Source: Cryptomeria japonica
Lineage: Eukaryota; Streptophyta; Pinopsida; Cupressales; Cupressaceae
Direction: 5' to 3'
DNA: 64,000 nucleotides
Assembly: GCF_030272615.1 (NCBI RefSeq)
Contig: NC_081406.1
Location: 185,729,770-185,793,769 of the forward strand
The notes beneath the pieces were generated by a model that made no database searches, was not told the origin of the DNA, and saw nothing but the letters and a program-made list of their open reading frames with translations. The translations under genes and the position numbers were made by a program. Of the stretch, positions 10,533 to 21,875 are shown piece after piece (the stretch's first letter is position 1; each line of letters begins with the position of its first letter).

Positions 10533-13500
10533 ATGGGTTCTAAGCAACGTCAAAATAAAAAAAAGAGGACAATGACAGTGGACAAAATTCAAGCACAAAG
10601 AGAGAAGGAGGCAAAACGCCAAAGAGATCGAAGATCACAACAACAACAATTGAATAACACTTCTGAAGCATCTAGTTCAGTGCCCGTTGTAGATGAGACC
10701 ATTGAAGACATCATGATGGATGCAAGAAATGTAGAACCACACACGGGTATGACTGTTGATGCAAATGTTGATGTGGATGCAAATCCTGGTATGTTTTTAA
10801 ATCCCAATGACTATGATGCCAATCAAATTGCTGATTTAAATGAAGCTGGATATAAATTTCATACACCAATACGAAAAGAAATAAAAATTGAAAATATTAC
10901 ACCACCCTCTCTGAAAGAAAATGAATGTAATATGTTTACTATTGATAGCAATGTGCTAGATAATCTTAATGGGTTAGTTTCTTGGAGACAAATCAGAACA
11001 CATGCAAACAGATTATATAAACAATTTTTCTATAATAAAAAGTTAGGATTCCAATGTCAATTAATGCTACAATTAATAAAAATGTTAAAAATGCGTAAAG
11101 TCATGAAAAAAATAGGTATTTATGCAAAACCAAAAAGAAAAGATGAATCATATAAGAAAGTTGTATCTACGGTTGCTAGTGCCATCGATTCTATAGGAAA
11201 AACAAGTCAATCTAAAGATAATAATGCAGCACGTAGAGTTATAACGACTGCTATAGTTGACAAAATGATTGTTAGTAAAAGAATGTTAAGTGATATAAGT
11301 GGCTATTTGAACTTACATCATATAACCTTGTCAAGAGTGGCCAAAAGAAGAGACACAATTGAAATTGATCCACTAAACCATTGTTGGAGTTTTAGTGGTA
11401 GACTTCAAAGGTCGGACATGAAATTAAATGATGAAACTAAACAATTAATTGCAAAATTTTGGCATGATAACACTAGAGTTTCATCAAATTCTAGAGATGT
11501 TTTAAAGTGAAGGGTAGGATCAAAAATTCATGATCCTCATCCAAAACATCTTCTTGACATGACTCAAACTGAATTCTTTAAAAAATTTAGTGATGAATCT
11601 GTGTTAATGAATTTACGAATTAGTCAAAGATCATTTGAAAAATGCAAACCCTGGTATGTTAAAATCAATAAACAAAGAATATCTTGTTGTTGTAAAACTC
11701 ATGTTCTGTTTCGTTACTATTATGATGTTTTTTGATATATACGTTGTATGTTGCATGGTAATGATCTTGAGCAGGATTGTGGTGTTTATGTTCCACCTGA
11801 AACTATAAAAGATTTTATTGGAAGTTTATTTTGTAAACCACCTAATGAACAATTATTTCTTTCTAGTTCATGCATTTATGGCCTTAGCAATTTATGTGGG
11901 AACTATTCTTCGATAGGTGAATGTTTGCATGAACATGTTTCATCTGAGTTTGGACAAAAAATGGTTGATGTTAGGAGATTTAAAAATATAGAATACCCTC
12001 TAAAGGATGGAAAGATGGGGAAATGTTTAGAATTGATTACAGAACAGAATAGTGTGAATGCATTTATTAGTGAGTTTAAAACTCATATTGTTCCAAAATA
12101 TGTGAAACATTCCCAACATGCCCGATGGCTTGATGGACAGTTTTGCATATGCAAGAACACATTTCCTGTTGGAACAATAGTATCAGTTGTGGATTTTGCA
12201 TAAAATTATACTCTAAAACCACAAGAGGAAACTCAATCACAATACTACAACTTAGTGCAAGTGGCCATATTTGTGCACATTATATATAGACATGACCATG
12301 ATAGTACAGAAGATAATAGAAAATTTTTGAGGGAGTATCATTTCTATGTTAGTGATAATCGATTACACTCTTCAGAGTTTGTTCAACATTGCTTCGAGGT
12401 ATTTTATGATAATCTTAAGGAAAGAGAAATTGACATGAAACAACATATGATATGGTAATATAACTGCACTGGACAATTCAAAAATGCAAGAATGTTTTAT
12501 TTGCTATGCAAAGTTCACAAGATAACCAATGTCCAACATTTATGGAGTTTTTTTGAAGCGGGACATGGTAAGGGGGAACATGATGGAGCCGGTGCCTATA
12601 TAAAAAGAGCTCTTGCTAGAGAACAATTGAAATTCAAGGATGCAGTGAAATTCAGAGATGCTCGTGCAGTTGTAGATTGGTGCAATTCAAAGTTGTCAAA
12701 AGGATCAACTGAAAACTCTGCAATTCAACGTTTCTTCTGGTTGATAGAGGAAGATAGTATTCCTATTTGGCATGATTGTAATACCATCATTGGATCAGCT
12801 AAATGGCATTCATTTAAGAGTTCTATTTCAAACACATGGACTATATTCACAAGGCAACTTGCTTGCTTTTGTCAGTTTTGTGTTTCCGGAGATTGGGAAT
12901 TTTGTGAGAATAAAGAATGGATTGAAGAATGGCAACAAAGATCATTGACACCCATAGATGCAAATGATCCGCATGAAAGAATTGATGAAGATATGGATCA
13001 AATGTTTGCATCAAATAACTATGATCGCATTTCAGATCTTATACAACAAGGTAAAATTATTTTTGAAATTTATTTTGATTTATTAAATAGTACATATTTA
13101 TGAAATCTTACAGTGTATATTTTTGTTTTTATTTCTCATTAAATATTAAAATAAAATTATTTTATGCATAGGACATGTCTATGTTGTTGTTACGCCAGAG
13201 GACAATGAAGAGGGGACAAAGTATTGGTTGGCTCGATGTGTAGAGCCAAAACATAAGCTAACCACTCCTTGAGTAGATGATGATGGTTATGACTATCCAA
13301 CAGGATCTGTGGTTGTTGTTGGCACTTGGCTATGCAAATATCTAACAAGAAAGAATGTATTGCCTGCATTTGAAGATTATGAATTAGAGAAGAAGATTAT
13401 ACATTACTCGCATTTGGTAGTGGCAACTAATATAAAATTGGATAGATATCATGGCAGGCCTACTAATAAACAATTATGGACTCTCTCTATGGAAGAGCAT

Positions 13501-13557
13501 GAGACAATTATAGATGCTTTGCAAAAGAGAGAGAATGTAGATGGTATAACGGAATGA
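10533..13557 (+). pseudogene. Unclassified DDE-like transposase gene (two exons, dead)
   Basis: Exon 1 runs from the ATG at 10533 to 13050 and exon 2 from 13172 to 13557, with a GT-AG intron of 121 bp; the product would be about 965 residues. The N-terminus is basic and coiled (KKKRTMTVDKIQAQREKEAKRQRDRR). A Cys-rich piece reads RISCCCKTH. Downstream are a VVDFA..Y block, D/N-CTGQFKNARMF and FFEAGHGKGEHDGAGAYIKRA. This motif order resembles a family of transposase-like proteins with D-x-x-x-x-QFK and HGKG-x2-DG signatures that I cannot name securely; Sola-type elements are one possibility. Stops: TGA 11508, TGA 11733, TAA 12201, TAA 12456, and TGA 13270 in exon 2. The codon expected to be Asp before NCTGQFKN is TAT (Tyr). 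The frame is otherwise preserved throughout exon 1, so decay is by point change. Confidence 0.65.
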
Positions 13558-13562
13558 ATATC

Positions 13563-13930
13563 AAGTAAGTTATAATTTAAACCCTTAATCCACCTCCCTT
13601 TTAAAAGTCATGATGCATATTATATATAGCATTTTATATCATGCATCATAATTATAAAATCTAATCTAGTAAAATTTTGTTTCAGGTCTACCACAAGTAG
13701 AAGGCATCAATGAAAACAAAGTTATTTGTGCATACTTTATGTTTCATTTTGAATAATTACAAGTAAGTTAAATTTTGGTACCCTTAAGGAAAATCCCTAT
13801 GTATTTTAAATTCAATGCATCCTGATTATAAAAATTAATCATATGTATTTACTTTTTCCAGGTCTCTCAGCGTAGACTTGGCCTCAATGACTACTATTGT
13901 TTGTGCATACTTTATGTTGTATTTTGAGAG
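13563..13930 (+). repeat. Tandem duplication of about 200 bp with splice-like borders
   Basis: Two diverged units start at about 13563 and 13760. Each has a donor-like AAGTAAGTTA, an AT-rich interior, an acceptor-like TTxCAGGTCT, and an end with TTTGTGCATACTTTATGTT. They directly follow the transposase-like stop codon and look like duplicated 3'-UTR exon/intron units of that gene. Confidence 0.65.
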
Positions 13931-14274
13931 ATATAAATGCTTATTATTATAATTTAAATAGACTGTTTATTTTATTTTATTTATGTCTTCTTGATTACAT
14001 TTTGTGTACAATATACATAAATGAGAGACTATTGGTCAAATTTATGAATGAGATAATTATGTTTTAATCAAGTTCTATTCATTATATTTGTTTTGATACT
14101 TTTTAATTTAGAATATGTTATAATTATAAGATATGTTTCGATACTTAGTTCATGATTTATGCACCTTTACTTTATCTAATCACAAGAACTATTTAAATGA
14201 ATTTCCAAAAATAAAATTACAAGTCCACATAATGCCTATAAAGTTGTTTAAGCACAACTTCCATAAATAAAATT
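13931..14274. other. AT-rich spacer, no gene seen
   Basis: AT-rich sequence between the 3' end of the transposase-like gene and the 235-bp tandem repeat. No supported feature. Confidence 0.5.
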
Positions 14275-14979
14275 TCAAGTCCACATAATATATAAAGTAT
14301 GCACAAAATTTCAAGTCAATATATATGATCTAATGTGCACATAATTTCAAGTCCACATAATATCTAATGGGCACAATACACATAAAGTATGCACATAATA
14401 TATATGATCTAATCCTATTATGCAACTATCCATATATATAAAGTATGTGTGCACGTGTAAACAAATATGTAAAGCCCATAAAATAGTACATATCAGAGCC
14501 AAATAAATAGTAAAATTTCAAGTCCACATAATCCATATAATATCTAATCCATATATATATCTAGATGGTAACATGATGTTCACTCCACATAATATCTAAT
14601 GTGCACAAAATATATAAACTATGCACAAAATATATATGATATAATCCTATTATGCAACTATCCATATATATAAAGTATGTGTGCACGTGTAAACAAATAT
14701 GTAAAGCCCATAAAATAGTAACATATCAGAGCCAAATAAACAGTAAAATTTCAAGTCCGCTTAATCCATATAATATCTAATCCATATATATATATAGATG
14801 GTAACATGATGTTCACTCCACATAATATCTAATGTGCACAAAATATATAAAGTATGCACAAAATATATATGATCTAATCCTATTATGCAACTATCCATAT
14901 ATATAAAGTATGTGCACGTGTAAACAAATGTGTAAAGTCCATAAAAAAGTACATATCAAAGCCAAATAAATAGTAAAAT
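14275..14979. repeat. Tandem repeat with period of about 235 bp, nearly three copies
   Basis: The phrase TCCACATAATATCTAATG recurs at about 14351, 14582 and 14817, giving periods of about 231 and 235 bp. Each unit also contains CTATTATGCAACTATCC and GTGCACGTGTAAACAAAT. The copies are very similar, so the array is younger than the genes around it. It sits between the convergent genes, at the 3' ends of both. Confidence 0.85.
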
Positions 14980-15081
14980 CTAAGTGCTATCATCAATAAC
15001 ATCTTGTGGTCTCTTGTCCCCGAGACGTGGTCCAGATCCACCTGTCTCATGCTGTACAAGAAAAAATTAATATTAAAATAT

Positions 15082-15329
15082 TACTTGAAATTAACTATTA
15101 AAAGAATCATTTATCAAATATAGTAGAATTCATAAATTAAGTTACAAACTTACCATATGCTCATCAGATCCTCTAGCAGTATCTCTCTTGTCCTCGGGAC
15201 ATGATCCAGATCCACCCATCATATTACTTGAAATTAAATTTTAAAAGAATCATTTATCAAATATAGTAGAATTCATAAATTAAGTTACAAACTTACCATA
15301 TGCTCATCAGATCCTCTAGCAGTATCTCC
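15082..15329 (-). repeat. Near-identical tandem duplication (about 143 bp) of an exon-intron unit
   Basis: The segment 15082-15183 recurs at about 15225-15329 with very few differences, covering a donor splice site and the exon end encoding TARGSDEHM. Between the copies lies a stretch similar to the last exon (GGTGGATCTGGA...GGACAAGAGA), so the duplication made a chimeric exon without a clear acceptor. Confidence 0.75.
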
Positions 15330-16898
15330 TCTAGCAGTATTTTGTGCAGTATCAACACCAAATGTAGTGCTAGCTAACTCCTGTACAAGGTCAAATTCAA
15401 AGTGTCCAATTAAATCTTAAATTAAGAGTCAAAATAAGATCAAATTAAGTATTACATATTAATACCTCAAAGGATGTCGATGTGCGTTCAAATTGGCTCT
15501 GATCAAAATTATGAGGATAACCTATCCTAATGGTAGTGTCCACCTACATACATGCATTTAATGAAATCATATTTAGTGAACAGATATATGTGTACTAAAT
15601 AATTTCAAGTTAAGTTACAATATTGTAAGAGTTCATATTTAATTTAAGAATTATAAGATACATACCATAGATGGTATCATAGTAGTCAGACCCTCTTCTC
15701 GATGTGATGTAGAGGGTCCCTCATGACCTGAATCCTGGAGAAAGAAGCATTTAATGTATCAACATGAAAATTTATATAGTATACGATGATAACATATTAA
15801 CTTAAAAAGATAGTACAATTTTTAGATAGAAATTTATACTATACCCCATAAGGTGTGCCGAGTTGTGTTCCAGTAGATGCAATATTGACTCTAATATTAG
15901 GTGTAGTCCTTATCTACATAAACAAAATTTATTTAATGAAGTATTAGATTGTATTAAAAAAAGAGATGCACTTAGTTTATACCTATATTTAATGAAGTAT
16001 AAAAGGATTGACATGTACATGTATATATATCTATACCTGGTCAAGATGAACATCCGAGCTAAGAAAATCCATATAAGATGTCATCATATCATCTGTTGCA
16101 TCATGCTTAGCTGGAACTGAAGTAGATCCTATAGCAGCAATAGGACCTACACATGTCTCATGACAACTCGAACACATATGTGGCATCCATCGAGGAGCAG
16201 ATGCCATGTGAGTAGCTTGCTCACCTAGGTTACCTATGAGGGAAGTCAAAGCATCTAATGTCGAAATGAATGATGTATTTTGGACATCTGCAGGAATCGA
16301 TGGAGCAACAAGTGGAACTATGGGTGGATCCGGTAGGGGATTATTACTCCATGCCCCTAATCTATGTTGTGGCATTCCACGACCAACACCTTGGAATGAC
16401 TTAATGTCAAAATAGTTTGGTTTTTGGTTCATTACAAACTCACAGTAATATTTCTTCAAAAAATGAAAAGGGACTTCATAATTACGATGTGGTGGATAAT
16501 CAAAAACCATCCACCATCTATCCCAAAAGTATCTAGCCATTTCTAGATGCACACACCACCTAATTGAAATTCTTTTCTAGTTAGGTTGCATTGGTTCTCT
16601 TGTTTTTGGGTTGGTAAAATATGGACATAAATGAGCTTTGGTTATTTTCAAATCAGTGATTTGCCTATAAGTTAAACCATCGGCATAAAAATCACGCAAC
16701 TCTTGTCGTCGTCTATGAAATTGATCTAATTGAGAATCAACAGATCTAACTAACTCGACAACAGTTTGCATTGATTTTGCAAACTCTACAAGATGGGGTG
16801 GCGTGATTTGCTCATTTTGGATAGCAGCAATGTTTTGTTCAATCACTTGTAGGTTTTCATTAATTCATTCTCTTAAACAAATTTCATCCAATCTAGGG

Positions 16899-16970
16899 GG
16901 TGGAGGTGGAGGTGGTGGTGGTGGTGGTGGAGGTGGAGGAGGAGGAGGAGGAGGGGGTTGTGGTGGGGGA
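16899..16970. repeat. G-rich (GGT/GGA)n tract encoding poly-Pro on the - strand
   Basis: About 70 bp of GGT, GGA and GGG triplets on the + strand. On the - strand it encodes a run of about 20 prolines near residue 17 of the gene starting at 17008. The G-rich strand has many short G runs and could form quadruplexes. Confidence 0.9.
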
Positions 16971-17008
16971 TTTTCACCTAATAGTTCATCTATGTCAAAG
17001 ACATCCAT

Positions 17009-18446
17009 GATAACAAAGAGCTCCTGCATATATAATGATATACATGAATTATATACAACTCTATGTCAAAGAAGAATCTATTTTTCTAAATTAAAAAAAA
17101 AAGCATTTATAAATAGTAACATTTCTATGTTGTTGAATGAGATACACATGAAATATATAATATAATATTGAACTTAAAAAATTATACATGTACATGCTAT
17201 TGAATCTTTAAATATAAAATTTGCGCACAAAACTTAATAAAAACTTTCAATGAAACATCATAAATCTATTATATATTCAATTTAATAAATTCATTTCTTG
17301 TAAAATGCATCAACTATTAAAATCAATATAAAATATTTCATACATAAGATCAATAAAGAAGTGAGAAATAAGATGATCCTCCTTCTAGTGTAAGAATATA
17401 TAAGGATTGATGATCAGTGCTTAAAATAAGATATTGAAATGTAAGATCATTACGCTCTATAAACCAAGATATGATCATAAGATCATCATGTGAGGCACAA
17501 TCATATGATATTAAGATGCAAAAATGCGTGATCAAATAGTGATAATCTATTATATTCTCTATAATAATAGGCCAATGCATGAACATAAGATAATACTTTA
17601 AGAAGATAGATTAACCAATATACAAACATAACATAATGCTTTAATAAGATAAAAAAAAAAACTATATGAACATACATGTGAAGCAAATAGTCTTGAAGAT
17701 CATAAGCTAGAACAAAGATTAAAGTATAAGACATCAATCATTATGGGAAATTAGTAGTTACTAATAAAGATTAGATTTAATGTAAAAATAGGAGGTAAAA
17801 CACATGAAGTAATAGAATATGAAGTAAACATAAAATATTAAATCATGTGATATCTAGTGGTTTCTCTTTTATGTTATGTGTCACCTCAATGTGTACACTC
17901 ACTTTGTTGGTGCATCATTATTTTCTTGCATTTACCTAACTATTGTATTGCATATTTGCACCTAGAGGATAGGATAAGATTACTTGGGTAGATATCTACC
18001 TAGGTAGGCATCACATGTTCAACTCATACTCCCTACTTTGGTAGAGATGTGGATATATGTTACTCATCTTATCAATTTTTTTGTAACAGTTCTCTGTAAA
18101 TAGGATTTTATATATTAGAATTTTCCTAAAACATGTCTCAAAATGATTAAAAGACTTGAATCAAGGTCAAAAACTAGGAATATGAGATACATGATATGGA
18201 TGATGACAAGGATGGTTGAGAATAAAGAGAATTTGAATGGATTGTGGTATGCTCCAAGTGTAGGGTACTTTAAAAAAAAATTATACATGATGCCAAGGTA
18301 CTTGTCCAAGGTGTCATAAGAATGGTTTTCACCCATGAATAAAAAATTATGTTTACTTTTCTCTCTTTTTTAATTTTTATGCAAAACCAAATCCTTTAGG
18401 TGTGGATATGTTAAATGATACACAGGATATTTATAAGTTTTTAAAA
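17009..18446. other. AT-rich spacer, no gene seen
   Basis: Strongly AT-rich. The open frames here are low-complexity and have no recognisable domain. A short palindrome (GGTAGATATCTACC) lies at about 17979. The right end of the transposon-like region is expected somewhere in this interval, but no terminal inverted repeat was found. Confidence 0.5.
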
Positions 18447-19250
18447 ATCTAATAATAGGACCAACTATGGACCTACTATACAATGTCATGGCATAATAGG
18501 TCCATAATTGGTCCTATCATACTAAGTAAACATGTTGAATTAGCATAGTTTCAGTGTTGGAGATGAATTAGATGATGAAGTTGGCAATTTTTGAGAAAAT
18601 CATGTCATGTTGTGGCTTAGTAGGTCCTATTATGGCATAATAGGTGGACTATTATGCAATGTCATGGCATAATAGGACCTATTATGCCATCATGGCATAA
18701 TAGGTCCTATTATGCCATGACATGACATAATAGGATGAACTATGGATCCATTATGCAATGTCATGGCATAATAGGACATATTATGCCATCATGGCATAAT
18801 AGGTCCATAATTGGTCCTATCATACTAAGTAAACATGTCGAATTAGCATAGTTTTAGTGTTGCAGATGAATTAGATGATGAAGTTGGCAATTTTTGAGAA
18901 AATCATGTCATGTTGTGGCTTAATAGGTCCTATTATGGACCTGTTATGCCATGATGGCATAATAGGTGGACTATTATGCAATGTCATGGCATAATAGGAC
19001 CTAATATGCCATGATGGCATAATAGGTCCTATTATGCCATGACATGATATAATAGGACCAACTATGAACCCATTATGCAATGTCATGGTATAATAGGACA
19101 TATTATGCCATCATGTCATAATGTGTCCTATTATGCCATGACATGACATAATGTGTCCATAATTGATCCTTTTATACCATCACATGACATAATACGACCA
19201 TAATAGGACCTTTATGCCATGACATGGCATAAACCTAAGCCTAAACTTTG
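18447..19250. repeat. Palindrome-rich satellite (GGCATAATAGG/CCTATTATGCC)
   Basis: The array is built from short near-palindromes (GGCATAATAGGTCCTATTATGCC and variants, with CATGACATG and GGACC spacers). A higher-order unit of about 303 bp recurs: the phrase AGTAAACATGT(T/C)GAATTAGC occurs at 18525 and 18828, and a third partial unit follows from about 19046. Both strands read almost alike, so the frames seen here are not genes. Confidence 0.85.
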
Positions 19251-19608
19251 ATATCTAAAATTTGAAGAGTAATGTTAATTACTTTTAAGGTTATACTAAT
19301 TTAGTGGTAACTTTTGTATTGCCTAATGAGGATTAAGAACAATTTAGGTACATATGTTTGGTTTTATTTCAATTTCATTTTCAAACATTTTTGTTTTTGT
19401 TTCCATTTCATTTTCGTTATTTTGTTTGTGTCGATTTCGTTTTGATTTCTAAATTTGTTGATTAGGGTTTAGGGTTAACTGTTCAAAAATATTTTAGATC
19501 AAAATCAAGAATTTACAAATATAAAAAATAATTTATTTATAGGCTACTATAAAAAAAACTAAATAATACACACACAAAAAAGAAAAATATACAAGAAAAT
19601 TATGATTC
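19251..19608. other. Spacer, no gene seen
   Basis: Low-complexity T-rich, then A-rich sequence between the satellite and the truncated Copia-2 LTR. Confidence 0.5.
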
Positions 19609-20653
19609 ATATGCTTCACAAGTATGTTTCAGTTAGTTGGTATTGACTTCATGATCAGATGCTATCTCATGTTCTAGTTAGCCTGCTTTATTGGTCTGGT
19701 AAGGGTTTCACGACATAGCTTTATTGAATATCTTTGATGTAATGAAAAAGTGGTGTTGGTGCAGCGTCTAGAAGGGATTCACAATGTTGATGACGATTAT
19801 GTTCGAACCTCAGTTGATTGGTGTAATTTCTTTGGTTTGTGTGGATCTAATTTAGGTCTGGTGCTATCTAGGTTATGGACCGGTTTTCATGTAACGTGTT
19901 GGTGGATCCTCGTATGTGCTTCAAGGATATTTTATTGATTCGATGATGTTTGTTTGGCCTTAAGACAATATTCTTTATGATTTTATTTCGGGATTATCTA
20001 ATGAATCTATTGAATTATCATTTGGGTGGCCGACCTAATTGGTTAGGTCCTTTATTGTCATAAATATATGTAAGATCTCATTAAAGATCACATGGGAATG
20101 GCAAGGAGAGAATAACGTAATAATCATTTGTGCAGAGGATTTGGTCGATCATAGGTGATTGACTTGGGTTTATGTAAGAGGTTTTACACCTCTAGTATTG
20201 ACCTTAACTAGAACTGTAATCTTGCATGATTGATGCTATCAGTGACAGTTATTCTCTCTAGATTGTGGTCTAAATATATTGAGGTGGTTGATATCTCTGT
20301 AGTCAGTGATACTTCATTGTTATGAGTAGTGCATTCTAGGTAGCATTCCTTCGTGCATGTGCATGCCCCTATTGTAATCATATATTTGCTACAGAAGTAT
20401 CATTTGATTGTGGGTAGGGTTTCCCACCGTGGTTTTTCCTCATTGAGGTTTTCCACATACAAATTATGGTGTTATGTTTTATTTTTGCATGGTATTGATT
20501 CTCTGGTTCTTATTTATGCTTTAATACTTAATCAGTTATTCTGGTATAAGGTTTTAAGTGTTTTAATTTACATAATCTGTTAACAACTGATTCAGCCCCT
20601 CCCCCCCCCCCCGCCCGCCCCCACCTCTCATTTGTTCAGTGGTTATCCTAACA
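19609..20653 (+). mobile_element. Copia-2 LTR, 5'-truncated
   Basis: Matches 30541-31577 and the 3' part of 7824-9019. It lacks about the first 170 bp of the LTR and ends CCTAACA at 20653. A C-rich run lies at about 20597-20622. It is followed not by a primer site but by the same unknown segment that follows the LTR at 31577, so it belongs to a duplicated block. Confidence 0.8.
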
Positions 20654-21777
20654 CTATGTGCTTTGACTCCTAGTAGAGATATTCCTTTCCAGATATTTAA
20701 AGGTTTTGATATCCAAGGTGAGGAACCTATGTCACCACATAGATTTGACACCAAACTAGATGTGAGGATAAAGGACCTCTTTTAAGAATGGGCCCCTTGA
20801 TGCATTCAAGTTGCAACGAAACCTTATTGGTGACATAAGGTTTAATTCCTGTGAGGAATTTATGAGTGATGATTTCATTCATTCATACAAGGGAGTTTCA
20901 ACAATTTATGTTAAGGATTATGATGGTTGAAATGCATAGAAGGTAGGGTATTCAGCTTGACCTTTTGGGGGAAGAGGAGAGACTTAGAAAAAATGATGAA
21001 CTTCTGAGAAGTGCAAAGGGATTAGCTATCTTGACCCTTGAAATGGGTAGGCACACGGTGAAAAGGAGTGGTGTGCTTCTTCTTTAAGGGTGAGATATCT
21101 CATTTGCTATTGCATTTGATACCCTAAGGAGATGACATGATATTGATCTTGAAAATATGGATCCTAAACATATGCATAAGTTGCTTTTTGGCACTATTTT
21201 TGATGATCACCTGAATCAACTAGCTATTTGGTGGTTGAATCCAGTTACACAAAGACTAGCTATTTGGTGGTTGAATCCAGTTACACAAAGACTAGCACTA
21301 AATCAAGAAATGGATAGAATTTTTGGAAGTATGATTGTCAAGACCTTGGTAAATACTTCTGCCATAGAGGCCACATATATGACAGTGCATACGACAAAGT
21401 TTTCCAAATATAATTTCGATGCAATTCTCGATCATGTCGATGTAGCATGGGATGAAAACAGGGAGCTATTACGGTTCAACTAGATTCTTAACGAGTCTAG
21501 TTTTAGACTCATTGTGCTTATGATTATTGAATAGGTCACATTCCCATTATTTAGTTACCAATAGAAATATTTATGAAGGTGATAAAGGGAGGTGGTTCAA
21601 TTTATATATATGACGTATAAGAAGTTCGTTTTTGGCCAGAAGATTTAAGGAAGATTAACAAGAAATTCTAGGAGTACATTGACTTTTAGAAAATATATCG
21701 CAAACTACACAAAAATGAAAATATGAGAGATGAAGCTGTCAAAAATCTTGAAGTTTCCCACTATAACTATGATAAAT
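20654..21777 (+). pseudogene. Unknown reading frame downstream of the Copia-2 LTR, duplicate 1
   Basis: Homologous to 31578-32929. Shifted frames encode a hydrophilic protein (LTPSRDIPFQIFKGFDIQ, then an acidic helical part, then MDPKHMHKLLFGTIFDDHLNQLAIW). I do not recognise the family. This copy has a 36-bp tandem duplication at about 21224-21295 and lacks about 260 bp present in the other copy. It could be retroelement internal sequence or a captured gene piece. Many stops are present. Confidence 0.5.
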
Positions 21778-21875
21778 TTTAGAATTTGATATGAAAGATT
21801 ATCCAGAAACGGAAAAGCATCTGAACAATAAATTGTAAAAAACAAATGTTATTAAGAATCGATCCCCCTACTCAC

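Larger units (their letters stand above)
14980..17008 (-). pseudogene. Second gene of the transposon-like region, multi-exon, unknown
   Basis: Read on the - strand, an ATG at 17008 (MDVFDIDELLGEN) opens a gene with exons 17008-16037, 15913-15845, 15734-15666, 15543-15466, 15380-15297 and a last exon 15051-14980 ending in TAG. All these exons are multiples of three with phase-0 GT-AG introns of about 85-123 bp, apart from the duplicated stretch before the last exon. The product would be about 447 residues: an acidic N-terminus, a poly-Pro tract, a helical segment (PPHLVEFAKSMQTVVELVRSVDSQ), a Trp/aromatic-rich block (MARYFWDRWWMVFDYPPHRNYEVP), then Ser/Thr-rich small exons. I do not recognise the family. 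Two stops (TGA 16867-16865, TAG 16579-16577) break exon 1. Its convergent placement with the transposase-like gene suggests an accessory protein of the same element. Confidence 0.6.

Noticed and set aside
17350-17737. Hydrophobic - strand frames that look like membrane proteins
   Set aside because: The sequence is AT-rich and low complexity, with no start context or homology pattern, so chance frames are more likely.
18871-19101. Frame within the palindromic satellite
   Set aside because: It is a repetitive reading of the satellite and appears on either strand.
14275-19250. CRISPR-like or phage-like array
   Set aside because: The repeats are long tandem units without uniform spacers, and the setting is plant nuclear DNA.
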